Under the pieces are notes generated by a model. The model made no database searches. It was not told where the DNA came from and saw nothing but the letters and a program-made list of their open reading frames with translations. A stretch of 64,000 nt of DNA from Prasinococcaceae sp. CCMP 1430 (lineage: Eukaryota > Prasinodermophyta > Palmophyllophyceae > Prasinococcales > Prasinococcaceae): the NCBI GenBank assembly GCA_013416795.1, contig RQSC01000021.1, positions 54,720-118,719 on the forward strand, written 5' to 3'. The position numbers and the translations under genes are program-made. Shown in pieces: positions 10,152-20,869 of this stretch. The first letter of the stretch is position 1; each line of letters starts with the position of its first letter.

Positions 10152-11125
10152 TTAGCTCGTGCGCTCGCGCTTGGTCTCTTTCGCACCACTCCCATCGCCA
10201 GAGCTGGCGGTGCCGGCCGCGACACCCTGGAAAGGGGCTTGCTCCACGGGCCCACCCGCGAAGCCCAAGTCGTCACCCCAGTGCTCGGCGCCACCCGCTC
10301 CGGTCTGCGACCCGTATGCGCCCCATCCAGCAGCTCCGCCCTGGCCTGCGCCGCCGCCGCTTCCCCAGATGTCGTACAGTGTGGAGCTCAGCTGTCCCTG
10401 CTCGCCCAGTCGGCCGCGGCCGAACGACGACAGTGCGTCGAGCGAACCGAAACCACCCGCGGCCGGCTCTGATGGCGGAGCGGCAAAGGCAGACGACGCG
10501 TCAGCAAACACTGCAGCCGCCTCGCTCGAAGCACCGAAGGGCTCCACTCCCCCCGACCCATCTGTCGGCGACAAGGGCATCTCGTCCAGGCCGTGTTCCA
10601 TCAGGCGGCGCAGGTCGATCTCGAAGCTAGGTGTGCGGTCATGCCCAATGCTGGGTGCGCGACCGTGCCTTATGCCTGTCGTAGGAGCTGCCGGAGCTGG
10701 CGGCATCTCCTGCGGTGGCTGCTCCATTGGCTGGGACTGCGGCGGCAGGATGCCCGTCTGCCCGCGCTGCTGCTGCTGCTGCTGCTGCGGCAAGCTGAAG
10801 ATCGACTGCGACGCGCCGAAGCTGGGCGACGTGGATGAAGTGAAGGGCCGCGCCTGCGGAACGAAAGAGGTGCCGCGAGGCTGCGCCATCGTGTTCGGCC
10901 GCATGTGCGCCTGCACCTGCGCCTGTGCGAGCGCCTGCGCGTCTTGGGACTCTTGGGCACGACCAGCGGCGTGAGCCTGTTGCTGCTGCAGCTGCTGCAT
11001 ACGGAGCTGCGCCTGCTGTTGAAGGCGCTGCTGCTGCTGCTGCTGCTGGCGTTGCTGTTGGAGATTCTGCTGCTGCTGCTGCTGAGCCTGCAAAAGCTGC
11101 TGCTGCTGCTGCTGCTGCACGCGTA

Positions 11126-11162
<37 letters not shown>

Positions 11163-14100
11163 CAGCAAGATCTGCTGCTGCTGTTGCATATGAAGCTGCT
11201 GCTGGGCCTGCGGTTGGGTGAGCTGCTGCTGCTTGAAGCGCTGCTGCGCCTGCCTGTTGGCAGCGACAGGCGCTCCGAATTGCTGCGGCTGCGTGGTGCC
11301 ACGGAACGCGGCGGGCGGAGCAGCAACGTTGGACGCACCCACAGCAGGCGCGGTGCCCCAGCGATTTGGCGGTGTGAGCACTGGCGCGGGCGCCATTGGA
11401 GGCTTGCTTCCCCCCACCCTGGTTGGCGCCGCTGCAAGCCGCCGCGGCTGCGGCTGCGGCTGTGGCTGCGGCAACTTGGCCTGCCTGATGGGCTTGTTGG
11501 GCTGCAGGTGTGACTGCGGCTGGAACTTGAGGAGCGGCTGTTTGCCGTGCAACAACGCCTGCTTGGCCTGCGCCAGCGACGGCTGTTTGGCCTGTGCAAG
11601 TGCCGGCACCTTTGCCTGCACCTGTGGCTGCTGTCGTGCCTGTTGCTTGAAAGACTTGTCGGGCAAGGGCAGATGCTGCTGAAGCGAGTGCTGCTGCTGA
11701 AGCGATTGCGCTGGTGGCTGCTGTGGCTGCTGGTGCTTCCGACCGCCGGCCTCAAGTTTCGTCCATGCACCACCCTTCTGCTCTGCAGCCGCAAAACGCT
11801 CGGCGGCAGCTAGCTTCTCAGCACGCTCACGCTCCCGGCGACGCTCGCGGCGACTGGGCCCCGTGCGCTCAGCCTTGCCATTCTGGGACACGTCAGAGAT
11901 CGAGGGTGAGGAGTCTTGATCATTGCTGCTCACAGCAGCAGGTACTGATACGATGTTCTTTGGCGAGCTATCGCCGCTTCCTCCGCCGTCGCTCCCGGAG
12001 GCGGACGAGGGACCCACCGACTCACCGGCACTCGTCTCAGCGTTGGTTTCAGTCACCGAGCGAGGGCTGAGCATCCCACGGGAGGCCTTGTCTTCGCTCA
12101 TCATTGCCGCCACCGCTGCCGAGGTACCTTCGGCAACAGCTTCATCCGCTCCGACGCCACTGCCTCTGGCATCCATCGTGGTAGTCGCAGCGGGCATTTT
12201 GGGCACCAGCTCACGCATGTACACATGGCTGACCGCCGCAAGCAGTCCGAGAGTCACCAGCAGCGCAAGCGCGTACAGCATAATCTCGAGCAGAGTGCGC
12301 GGCGCCTCGCTCAGGCAGCGGTCCAGCGTGTCCTCGCCCGCCCAACCCTCCAGCTGCACGCGAAGGCTGCCAACGCTTGTGCTCACCTCCATCATTTGCG
12401 CTGTGCGACGCGCGCTGCAGTCCGGCAGAAACAAGACTTGAACGTAAGCAGACTGGCCGGGCTCGAGCGTGCCGACCTCGATGTCATCCTTGTCCAGTGC
12501 GAACGTGCGTGATGAGGTTGGCCCAGGCGGTTGTTCTGGTTTCGCCGGCACTGGCGCGTGGCCCAGAGGAGTGTAGCCAGGTTCAACATGCAGCTGCATG
12601 GGCACCGGCTGTGGCGGCGGAGAAGTAAGCGCTGAGAGCCACAGGTCATGCACTTGCACGGGGAGATCACCGTCATTGGTAAACGACAGCGTACGCGGCA
12701 CTGTGCGCGGCCATGCGCTGCGCTCAGCCCCGTCACGTCCCCAGTGCTCCGGCACATGGCTACTGTTCATCTCAAACGAGAGCCTTCCCAAGCGGCCTCG
12801 CCCAGGCACGCCAAAAGCCTTGTCGCACACACCGAAGAAGAGGCAGCCAAGCAGGCCACCCGGTGGTAGGGCGCGCAGGGCAGGCGCATTGCTCCCATCC
12901 TTCAGCAGGCCCTCCACACGCAGGTGCCCAGAACCTCCAGTGCCCACCAGCTGCACCTCGTCAAGCAAGGTGAGGTTGTTCTTCACCTGCATGCGTGCCG
13001 AGTACTCAGCCAGGTGCGTCGGGTAGAAGTGCACAGGCCCGAAGAGTGCGCTGCCCATTGGTGGGATCACTCCCTCGACAGTGGCACCGGGCGGTAGCCT
13101 GAATGCCGCGGCAGCCCCCTCCGGGCCGCTGGCATTGAGCATCGCCGGCTCCCAGCCGATGGGCATCAGGTGAGCAGCCAAAGGCAGAGCGCTGGGATTG
13201 TCGAGCTCGAGGTACCGCACGCCCACCGTGCCTGTCTGCACGCGCTCAAAGTCGAGCTTGGCCTGACCAGGCTCTGACCCTTTGAGTAGATTCGGTCGCG
13301 CAAGCTGCGCATGCACGCGCATAGAAAGGTTGCCGGAGATATCCGTCTCAAGCACAGCCATCGCATCCACACGCCCCCTGCCACCGTCGAGCGCCGTCTC
13401 CCACCACTTCGACATCCCCTCGTACGCCGCTGCCTCGGCTTTCGTAAGCATGTTGCCGGCCGCACCCGCCACAGCCACTACCGACCCGCCCGGGAGAATA
13501 GTGCCGTCGGGCAAGTGCGAATCGCGCGAAAGCAAGCTGCCCTCGCCGATGTTGACGATGATATCTGCCACATGCGAGGCCACTTGTGGGCGCAGCACTC
13601 GGTTGCGCATGACCAAGGTCACACGATCATCAGTCGAGGACGAGGCCAACACTTGCACGTCTTTTGGGTAAGTTGAGGTCACCCACACCTGCTGGGTCAT
13701 GAGGACGCCAGGGAAGGTCACGCCGAGATCCAGGGTCTGCTGCATATCAGCCAGTAGTTTTCCCTCGACCCCCTCCAGGGACACGGGCACGCGCATGGGT
13801 CCGTGAGAGGTACTGATCGCGACAACACCCGAAGCTGCACCCGTGGCAACCATCGTTGCCACCACTGTCAACCGTACAGCGTCACCAGGCCGCAACAGGA
13901 CAGCGCCACGGCCGGCCGTCACAGTGGTCTCCCCCTCCGCCTCGATCGTCTCGATGTGGCGATTTCTCTGGTAAACCTCTCCAAGTTGCAAGGCGAGCGA
14001 GCGTAGTCCTTCCACTTTGACTGGACCCACCGTCACACTCACGGGGTTCAAATTGACCAGCTGCACCGAGCGCGTGTGGCTGAGACCAGCGCTGGCACCC

Positions 14101-15956
14101 ACGAGGCCGAAGTCCAGCGCCGCCACTGCAGGCGCGCGGCTGTCGCGCGAGTCCGATGCAGCCGTTGCTTTCTCAGCAGGCGGTTCGTCTGCGATGACCT
14201 TCACCTCGCCCGTGTACACTCGTATTGCCACACGCAGCGTTGTCATATTGGTAAAGACAGCTACCTTGGCCTCGAACGGTCGCGCCGGCGCGTCGCCGAC
14301 AGCAACACGCACCTCAAGCGGAGGTAGAGCCGCACCTGCGGCCACAGTGAGCATACTGGACGCGTCCTGGTCGCCCAGGGAGCCCGGCACGCTGAGAACC
14401 TCCACGTGCTTGTCTTCAGAAAGCACTGAGTACACCGTGAGTCCAGTTGGAAAGGTATTCACTAGTGGGATCGACCTGCGCACAGGCGCCGAACCCGAGC
14501 TGGCGCGGAACGTCACTGCGCGTGGGTTGGAAAGCAGGCTGCCATGGATGACGTGCGCACGGTACGGCACCTCCATCCGCGCCCCCGAGGGCGTGGTTGC
14601 GTTGGTGCGTATCGTCACAGAACCCGCGTAGTAGCCCTCCTTCGAGCCGCTGTGCAGCAATACCGCCACCACCGCCTCAGAGTAGGGTGCCACCACACTT
14701 CCCTCACGCCCCCTAAGCTTGAGCGATGAGTCCAGCGGGCTGGCGTACACCTTGTTGATGGCGAGAGGCAAAGGGCCTCCGTTGACGACACGCACCTCGC
14801 GCTTTCCCCACCTGTGCTCGGTGGTCAACATGCCAAAGTCGACCTCATCCGGAATGCGATATACGCTGCCCTCGATCGCCTGCATCTCCATGGGGATCAT
14901 CAGCGTATCCTGTTCTGTACGAATGTGCAGCAAGCCGAGGTAGGACCCCATGGTGTCCCCCTTGAACTGCAATGATATTATCGGCCGCGTACTGTGCGGC
15001 GGGATGGCCCACACGTTCTTGGACGACGCCTCCGTGGCCTGGTCGGCGCCGGCGCCCTCGTCTCCAAAACCCTGCGCCTGCGCAGGGAGGACGATTCGCG
15101 CAAAGTCCTCATTGGTGAACACCTCCTTCACCCACAGCGTCTCGCTGAAGGGGTTGTGCATGCTCAGTAGGTAGTCCCTCCGCACGCCCACCGGTGCGGT
15201 GACGCCGGCCAGCGGTTGCACATTGAACGGGCTCAGCTCGCCAGCGCCCTCAACCCGAACGATGAAGGCCCCGGCGGACGTGTGCACCACGAGCGTCCCA
15301 CGGTCTTCACCCAGTTCCCGCGGCAAGTACGCGATCTGCAGCTCCGCGGTCCCTCCAGCTTCCACGGCGGTCACTTCGAATCCGAGCGGGAAGAAGCTCG
15401 TCGTGTCAGAGCTGATGGTATGCACGACGACCTCGTGGGACTTGCCGGTGTTGGTTACCTGCACGGTGAGCGTGTGGGGCTGGCAGATCGTGCGCGGCCC
15501 GTATTTCAGGGCGGGTGGGCTGATCGCCACCCTGGGCGCGTTCGCCTGCGGGGCCGCGAAGCCTTGCGCAACACGCGGCGTGCTCTCGGAGGGTGCGCTC
15601 GGGGTGCCGTCTAACAGCGCGGCTCCTGCGCGCGGTGGCGTCTGAGCCTCCCCGCCCTGCGCACCCTCGCCATCTAACAAGCTTGCAGGTGCCACCGTTC
15701 GCGCGTCGGCCGCGGCCGCTGCCGCGAAGGCGCCGCGGGGCGCCGCCGTTGATGCCGCCGCTGCCGCAGCCGCCGCGGTCCTTTTGAGCCAGGTTCCGGC
15801 GGCCGCGGGAGGCGGAAGCGCGTTGACGTTCCTGATGGCAGCGCCAACGCGCCCACGCGTGCCCCCCCCGCCTGCGTTTGCCACGCCGCACGCGAACAGC
15901 ATCACTGCTGCGAGAGCGAACAGGGCCTTGACGGCCGAGCTCCTTGTGCGAGCCAT
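10152..15956 (-). CDS. TMEM131: TMEM131-like ER/secretory protein with poly-Q cytosolic tail
   Basis: 1934 aa, no intron. The start at 15956 is chosen because it gives a good signal peptide (ALFALAAVMLFACGVANA); a 31-residue upstream extension is open but poorer. Residues ~165-300 carry the TMEM131 N-terminal immunoglobulin/PapD-like module (NTGKSHEVVVHTISSD, AELQIAYLPRELGEDRG, NPFSETLWVKEVFTNEDF), followed by many similar beta-sandwich units. One membrane helix is near ~1222-1246 (IMLYALALLVTLGLLAAVSH). The ~690-residue cytosolic tail is low-complexity with long Gln runs (~1575-1665). In animals TMEM131 recruits collagen chains and the TRAPP tether to COPII sites; the cargo here is unknown. 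It is divergent from DNAAF1. Confidence 0.82.
10750..11250 (-). repeat. CAG/CTG trinucleotide-rich poly-Q coding tract
   Basis: Dense CTG runs on the plus strand encode repeated Gln blocks (up to 12 consecutive) in the TMEM131-like tail. Gln appears consistently in the coding frame, so this is coding, and it is likely to vary in length between strains. Confidence 0.85.
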
Positions 15957-16184
15957 GGCGCTGCCGGTGCGTGCGCACGCCGCCGCCTGCCTGGCGGAGA
16001 AAAAAAAAAAGGTGAAAGAGGGACGCACGAGCGGAAGACGGGAAGCCACGCGGGGGGAGATCCTCCCCCTCGCGGCTGCGTCCGCCTGCGCTCGCCGCGC
16101 GCGTCCCTCTTATGGCTCGCTCTCGCCACCGCCGCTCGCCGCGCCGGCGCCTCCTGCGGCGCCCCGCTGCGGCCGCGGCCGCCG

Positions 16185-16185
16185 N
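16185..16185. other. single ambiguous base (possible collapsed gap)
   Basis: The lone N interrupts a CGGCCGCGGCCGCCG run. By analogy with the N at 42021, where the reading frame shows bases are missing, this may hide an unknown length. Confidence 0.5.
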
Positions 16186-16190
16186 ATACT

Positions 16191-16214
16191 TTGGACCCAA
16201 TTTTCACCATCAGC
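16191..16214. promoter_or_regulatory. GACCC..ATTTT..ACC element, copy 1
   Basis: TTGGACCCAATTTTCACC, in the shared 5' region of the TMEM131-like gene and DNAAF1. Related copies are at 20461, 20591, 33439, 40075, 42394 and 58051 (inverted). Confidence 0.4.
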
Positions 16215-16403
16215 ATGCCGGTCGGTGGCTCTTCTGAGGCCGCCAGCCAGCGGAGCGGCGTCGCGCGCGGCGCCGGCGCCTCGGATCCGATTCGGGGGTT
16301 TGCGCGAACCCTAGCGACGCGAGCGAGGCTCTAGAGCTAGACGAGCGAGCGAGCGAGCGATGGAGCGAGGGGTTTATTTTATTTTTATTTTGTAGTGGAC
16401 AGT

Positions 16404-16419
16404 GTACCATACCAGGTAC
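16404..16419. promoter_or_regulatory. GTACC..GGTAC dyad
   Basis: GTACCATACCAGGTAC: 5-bp inverted arms around six bases, ~530 bp upstream of DNAAF1. Confidence 0.3.
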
Positions 16420-16952
16420 TGTATCTCTTTCTTTGAAGTGGGTTCCATACGAGCTTCGACCGACGGTCGATGGTGGGATCCACACGGGGAATGCGCTGGG
16501 TCAAACCTCCGTTTCGCGGCGCTCGTCGCGGGCGGAGCCTGATTTTGATGGGAGGGGGAGCGGGCCGGCGTCGCGCCCGGCATGCTGCCTGCCTGTGCCG
16601 GGCGTGGTCGCTCGCTGGCTGAGCCGCTTCGGGTCGGCCCACGGATGCCATGCGTGCGCGCGGTGAGCGCGCGCCCGCCCGCCGCGCCTAGCGCGACGGC
16701 ACTGGCGTGCGCCACTCGTCGCGCGGCGCCGCTCGGCGGGCGTCGCGGGGTGGCGGAGGGGTGGAGGCACAGGTGCTTGCTACAGCAGCGGAGGCCGCGT
16801 GAAGGGGCGCCGTGTACACGGCGCCGCGGCGCGGCGCGCCCGCGCGCGCGCCGAGATCAGCACACGCTCCGAAGCGCCGATCGGGCGCCCCACAGTGGAG
16901 AGGGGTCGAGGGCGGGAGGGGCGAGGCGCGCAGCGCCGCACCCTCGGCGGCC

Positions 16953-18340
16953 ATGACGGAGCTCACGAAGGAGTGGCTCAAGAAGGTGCGTTGTGGTGAC
17001 AGAGCGCGGGGACCTCGGAACGCGTCGACCGAGGCGCTGGCAGGCGCGCCCCAAACAGAGATGGCGCTGACCTCTCAATGCGCACCCGCCGTTGCCTGCC
17101 GCACTCCGCTGGCCGACCCACGCCTGCCATTAACCCCTCACGCCTGCAGCACTGCAAGGCCGAAAAGATGTTCACGACACCCTCGCTGAACGACAAGATG
17201 TTCCTCAACAACAAGGGCATCACCATGCTACAGAATCTGGAGGAGTTCACCGGCCTCAAGGCGCTCTTCCTCGAGGGCAACGGCCTTGAGTCGCTCGAGG
17301 GCCTCGAGACGCTCACGCAGCTCAAGTGCCTGTACGCGCAAAAGAACTTCCTGCACCGGCTCGACGGGCTCGAGCACCTCTCTGACACGCTTGACACTCT
17401 CAACGTCAGCAACAATCGCCTGGAGGCGCTCGAGGGCGTCTCCGAGCTCGCCAAGCTCGCCACGCTGCAGGCGTCGCACAATCAGCTGGCCACGGCCAAT
17501 GCCATCGAGGAGCTCAGGGACTGCAAGAACGTGTCGGTCCTCGATCTCAGCCAGAACAAACTCGACGACGTGGCGATTGTAGACACGTTGGCGGCGATGC
17601 CTGCGCTGCGAGTGCTGTACCTCTCGGGCAATCCTGCTGTGTCGAAGGTGCCACACTACAGAAAGACCATGGTCAGCAGATGCAAGGGCCTCACCTTCCT
17701 CGACGACAGGCCCGTCTTCGAAAAGGAGCGCCGCTGCTCCGAGGCATGGGCCGACGCCGTCGCGCGCGGGGAGGATGGCATCGCTGCCGAGCGTGCCATG
17801 CGCAAAACCATCGTCGAGGAGGAGGATGCGGCAAAGGAGGCAAACTTTCAGTTCATGAAGAAGATGAGGGAGGGCTCCAGGAGGAGGCGCCTCGTGCGTG
17901 AGGGTCGCGTCGACCTGTCGGCCTTCCCGCCGGACGCGGCGTTGGAAGACCTGCCCGATGAGGTCTTTGCATCAGCTCTCGCCGAGGTGGACGCTGAGGA
18001 TGAGGACGTGGGGGAGTATATTCCGCCGCAGGAGCCACCCGAGCTCGTCGCCGCACGGGAGGCGCTCGTGCAGTCGGGCTGGCGCCCTCCGGCAGGCGAG
18101 GAGGAGCCACCGGATATCACCGCGCTCAGAGCGCGCATGATGAGTGGAATGGGCAGCGTTGGCGCGGCGACGCCGCCGCCTGCCGAGGTCGCGGCCATCA
18201 GTGCGCCTGCAGCCACAAGCGCGCCTGCGACCGACGGCGCATCCGTGGGAGACAGCGCACCCGCAGCCGACGGCGCATCCGCGGCCGAGTCGGCGCAGGA
18301 GGAGGCCACGCTGGGCGATGAGCTGAGTGACGTAGACTAG
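16953..18340 (+). CDS. DNAAF1: dynein axonemal assembly factor 1 (LRR protein)
   Basis: Exons are 16953-16985 and 17150-18340 (GTGCGT..CAG intron, 164 bp); 407 aa. The short first exon gives [11 protein letters not shown], which joins [15 protein letters not shown], matching the DNAAF1/ODA7 N-terminus. Leucine-rich repeats follow (~28-165: [64 protein letters not shown]), then the LRR cap with the diagnostic [19 protein letters not shown]. The C-terminal third is acidic and Ala/Pro-rich. Known role: cytoplasmic preassembly of outer-arm dyneins for motile cilia, so the organism should be flagellated. A TTGTACTGTAA string follows 24 nt after the stop. Confidence 0.93.
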
Positions 18341-18467
18341 AACGAGCTCGCGCACTCTCATGTCTTGTACTGTAATCATGCGTTGAATACGCGACCCTTC
18401 CTGGGCAGACATGCGATTGGAGTATCACGGCTGCCTACAGTTGCGGTGCGCGCGTCTCTCGCACCTC

Positions 18468-19832
18468 TCACGCAATGGCGAGGCATGTGACCTTGCCTCC
18501 CTCACCGACGGTCTCGACCGCAGTCTTGAGCGCCCTCACCGACTCGGCGGTCGCACGGAAGAGGCATCGCCCGTCGCCCCCAACAATGGAGTATGCACCA
18601 CCTGCAGCCATCGCAATGCACGTGACCCCGTCCATGCACTGTGCGAGCGAGGCTTTGAATGTCTCGTGGTGCGTCGCCGAGATAGCGAAGCGCGCGCCAC
18701 CATACGAGCGGACGGCGTCGCGGCGGCGCCACGTCAGAGCCCAGCCGCCGTCGGGCGCCAGCGCCACACGGTCCACCGCACCACCTTCAAACTCAATCAC
18801 CTCCTTGGCCGCGTCGGCCAGCGGCTGCCTGGCAGCCACAAGCCGGTACGAGCACTCCGTGCTGCCGTCTGCAGTTGTGCTGACCACCACCCACTCGTCG
18901 GTGGCCGCAGCGCCCGCGGTGTTGGAGCTCATGGACAGGGACACGCAGGTGATCTCGCCGCCGGCGCTCACAATGGTCGTCAGTTTCTCCCCGAGCTCCT
19001 TGCCGAGCACGCCCTTGTAGCCGCGTCCGCCGCCGTATATAACCACCCAGGCGGTGCCTGCGAGCGCCACCCAATTCACCTCTTCGTTGTGGCGATTGAG
19101 CTCGGCGAGCGCCGCATTGAGCGCTGGCACGCGCGTCGTGCAGCTGAACGCGTTGCGGCCAGCGACCGCCACAAATTGGAGCTCAGAGACTGGCGACGTC
19201 GCCCCTACAGCGGCTGCGGACACAGGAGCGGGCGGAGCACCCAGCGGCGACCCTATGGCGGCGGTGGCAGCGGCAAGCGCGACAGGGGGCGTCGGCGAGG
19301 CAGGCCCCGGCTCAGGTTTGGACGTGGGCGGCGCAGGCGACGATGGGTCTACCGCCGTAGGTGCAGCCACGGAGCGATCCCGTGCGTCCGCCACGGGAGC
19401 TTCAGCCTGGAGGGCCTGCGCCACCGATGCGGGCGGCACCGAGGGCGTAGCTGGGGCCAAAGAGGTGGAATCCTCAGCGATAGGAGAGGCCGGCGGTTCG
19501 GAAGGGCTGGATGACTCAGCCGGCGGGGTTGGTGGCGCGGGTGCGTCCGTAGCTGTCGGAGGGGCAGGTGACGCGGGTGTGTCCTGTGCTCCCGGATGAG
19601 CCTGCGGCGCAGGCGGGGACGGAGCGTCGGCTAAGGCAGGCGAGGCCTGAGCTAACGACGGCTCCAAGAGTGCGGGCAGGTCACCCACGTCCATGCCCGC
19701 CATCTCGGCGACGAGCGCGTCGTTGCTCAGCGCCTCGCCGGCGTCATCCCCTTCGCTCTCGTCCCTGTCGTCATCGCCGCCCGCAGACACTGCATCCGGC
19801 GTCGGCGTCGGCGACGGAGCCGCCGCCGCCAT
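18468..19832 (-). CDS. Pro/Ala-rich protein with ~45-55-residue propeller-like repeats
   Basis: 454 aa from the ATG at 19832; an upstream open extension is GC-driven and not used. Residues 1-~230 are disordered, Pro/Ala/Ser-rich. Residues ~235-454 are four to five related units, each opening with a V-x-[CWR]-[VIL]-[AS]-[LM]-[AS] strand: VNWVALAGTAWVVIYGGG, ITCVSLSMS, VDRVALAPDGGWALTW, VTCIAMAAGGAYSIVGG, VTCLAIA. This W/GG periodicity resembles beta-propeller blades found in secreted bacterial and algal repeat proteins; I cannot name the family. It has no signal peptide. It is convergent with DNAAF1. Confidence 0.66.
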   Translation of the reverse strand: MAAAAPSPTPTPDAVSAGGDDDRDESEGDDAGEALSNDALVAEMAGMDVGDLPALLEPSLAQASPALADAPSPPAPQAHPGAQDTPASPAPPTATDAPAPPTPPAESSSPSEPPASPIAEDSTSLAPATPSVPPASVAQALQAEAPVADARDRSVAAPTAVDPSSPAPPTSKPEPGPASPTPPVALAAATAAIGSPLGAPPAPVSAAAVGATSPVSELQFVAVAGRNAFSCTTRVPALNAALAELNRHNEEVNWVALAGTAWVVIYGGGRGYKGVLGKELGEKLTTIVSAGGEITCVSLSMSSNTAGAAATDEWVVVSTTADGSTECSYRLVAARQPLADAAKEVIEFEGGAVDRVALAPDGGWALTWRRRDAVRSYGGARFAISATHHETFKASLAQCMDGVTCIAMAAGGAYSIVGGDGRCLFRATAESVRALKTAVETVGEGGKVTCLAIA

Positions 19833-20460
19833 CGCTTCTGACGGAACAGGGCGGGACCCCCACCCTCCCACCCCCCCACCCCCCCTACCCCCACCCCCCT
19901 CCCTCCGCCGGGTCGCGGTCCCGCGCCCCCGCCGCCCTTGTGGCGCACCCACCGCGGAGGCGCACGCGCATCGACCCGAGCCGCAGGCGAGCGCGAGCTG
20001 GCGGCGCCATAACGGGTCGGCACCGGCTGGGCGGCGCACGAGCGTGCGCTCGAAAGGGGTTTGGGTTCGTGCTGCGGGGTTATGGTTTCGAATGAGGGTA
20101 CAGTAGCTACACTAAAAGTCATGTCACATTCGCATGCAGATGCATTGATTCTGGTGCAGATTGCTGGGGTCGGGTCGGCAAGAACATTTGCACCACCCCA
20201 TCCGTCAGAGTGGCTCGCAGCAGGGAGAGGACGGGCGTGTTTGTGAGTGACCGCGGTGGCTCCGCACACGCTCCGCAAGTGGGCGGGCTGGTGGGAGCAA
20301 GCAGAGTGGGTGTGAGCTCGGGCATCGTGGCGATCCTCCTCGCGGAGCCGCCACGCGCCCGCCGCGCGCTGCGCTGCGCTGCGCTGCTGCCGCTGCGCCG
20401 CGGCGCACCGACAGCCGCGCGTTTCGGATAGCGGCGAGTCATCGAAATACGCAATTCAAA

Positions 20461-20480
20461 TAGACCTGATATTTACCCAC
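20461..20480. promoter_or_regulatory. GACC..ATTTACCC element, copy 2
   Basis: TAGACCTGATATTTACCCAC within duplication unit 1, upstream of two divergent genes. Confidence 0.35.
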
Positions 20481-20590
20481 GGGCACCACCAGCGCCTCTA
20501 TATTGAAAAGCGTTGTGGTTGTTTCGGGTGCGTTTCGGTGCGCGACCGCGCGCATGCTCGGCGGCGAGTCATCGAAATAAGCAATTAAAG

Positions 20591-20610
20591 TAGACGTATT
20601 ATTTACCCAC
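20591..20610. promoter_or_regulatory. GAC..ATTTACCC element, copy 3
   Basis: TAGACGTATTATTTACCCAC, the equivalent site in duplication unit 2. Confidence 0.35.
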
Positions 20611-20869
20611 GGGCACCACCAACGCCTCGATTGAAAAGCGTTGTGGTGTTTCGGTGCGCGACCGCGCGCATGCTCTTTGTCCTGCCGGTCTCTGAGCGAA
20701 TGCGTTTTGATGTGGGCGTGCGAGCAGCGGTGCGGCGCGGCGGCGGCGCGGTCGCGCGGGCCCTGCACAGATCGGCACGTTTTTGTGCGCGCGGCCGCAG
20801 CGGCTTCACACGGACCGCGCCGACGACGGAGCTCGCAGCAGCTCCGCCGGCACGGCGCTCGCTGCGGGT

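Larger units (their letters stand above)
15957..16952. other. divergent promoter region TMEM131-like / DNAAF1
   Basis: About 1 kb without a gene. It holds the element TTGGACCCAATTTTCACC (16191), a GAACCCTAG telo-box-like string (~16307), a GAGC/GAGCGAGC run (~16340-16370), an AT island TTTATTTTATTTTTATTTTG (~16373-16392) and the dyad GTACCATACCAGGTAC (16404). A lone N at 16185 sits in a GGCCGC-rich stretch. Confidence 0.6.
20431..20675. repeat. tandem duplication, two ~115-130-bp units
   Basis: Unit 1 is 20431-20560 and unit 2 is 20561-20675. Both begin GCGGCGAGTCATCGAAATA, share TATTTACCCACGGGCACCAC and GAAAAGCGTTGTGG, and end CGCGACCGCGCGCATGCTC. Unit 1 has small insertions (about 15 bp longer). 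Each carries one copy of the AT-rich promoter-like element, so the duplication doubles a possible regulatory module upstream of the gene at 20870. Confidence 0.85.
19833..20869. other. divergent promoter region with tandem duplication
   Basis: About 1 kb without a gene between the repeat protein and the DGFGDF protein. It contains a homopyrimidine C-rich stretch (~19850-19910), a 115-130-bp tandem duplication (20431-20675) and two GACCC-ATTTACC elements inside it. Confidence 0.65.

Noticed and set aside
10670-11794. Ser/Arg-rich minus-strand frame of 374 codons
   Set aside because: It is the CAG tract of the TMEM131-like gene read out of frame (AGC/GCA), not an SR protein.
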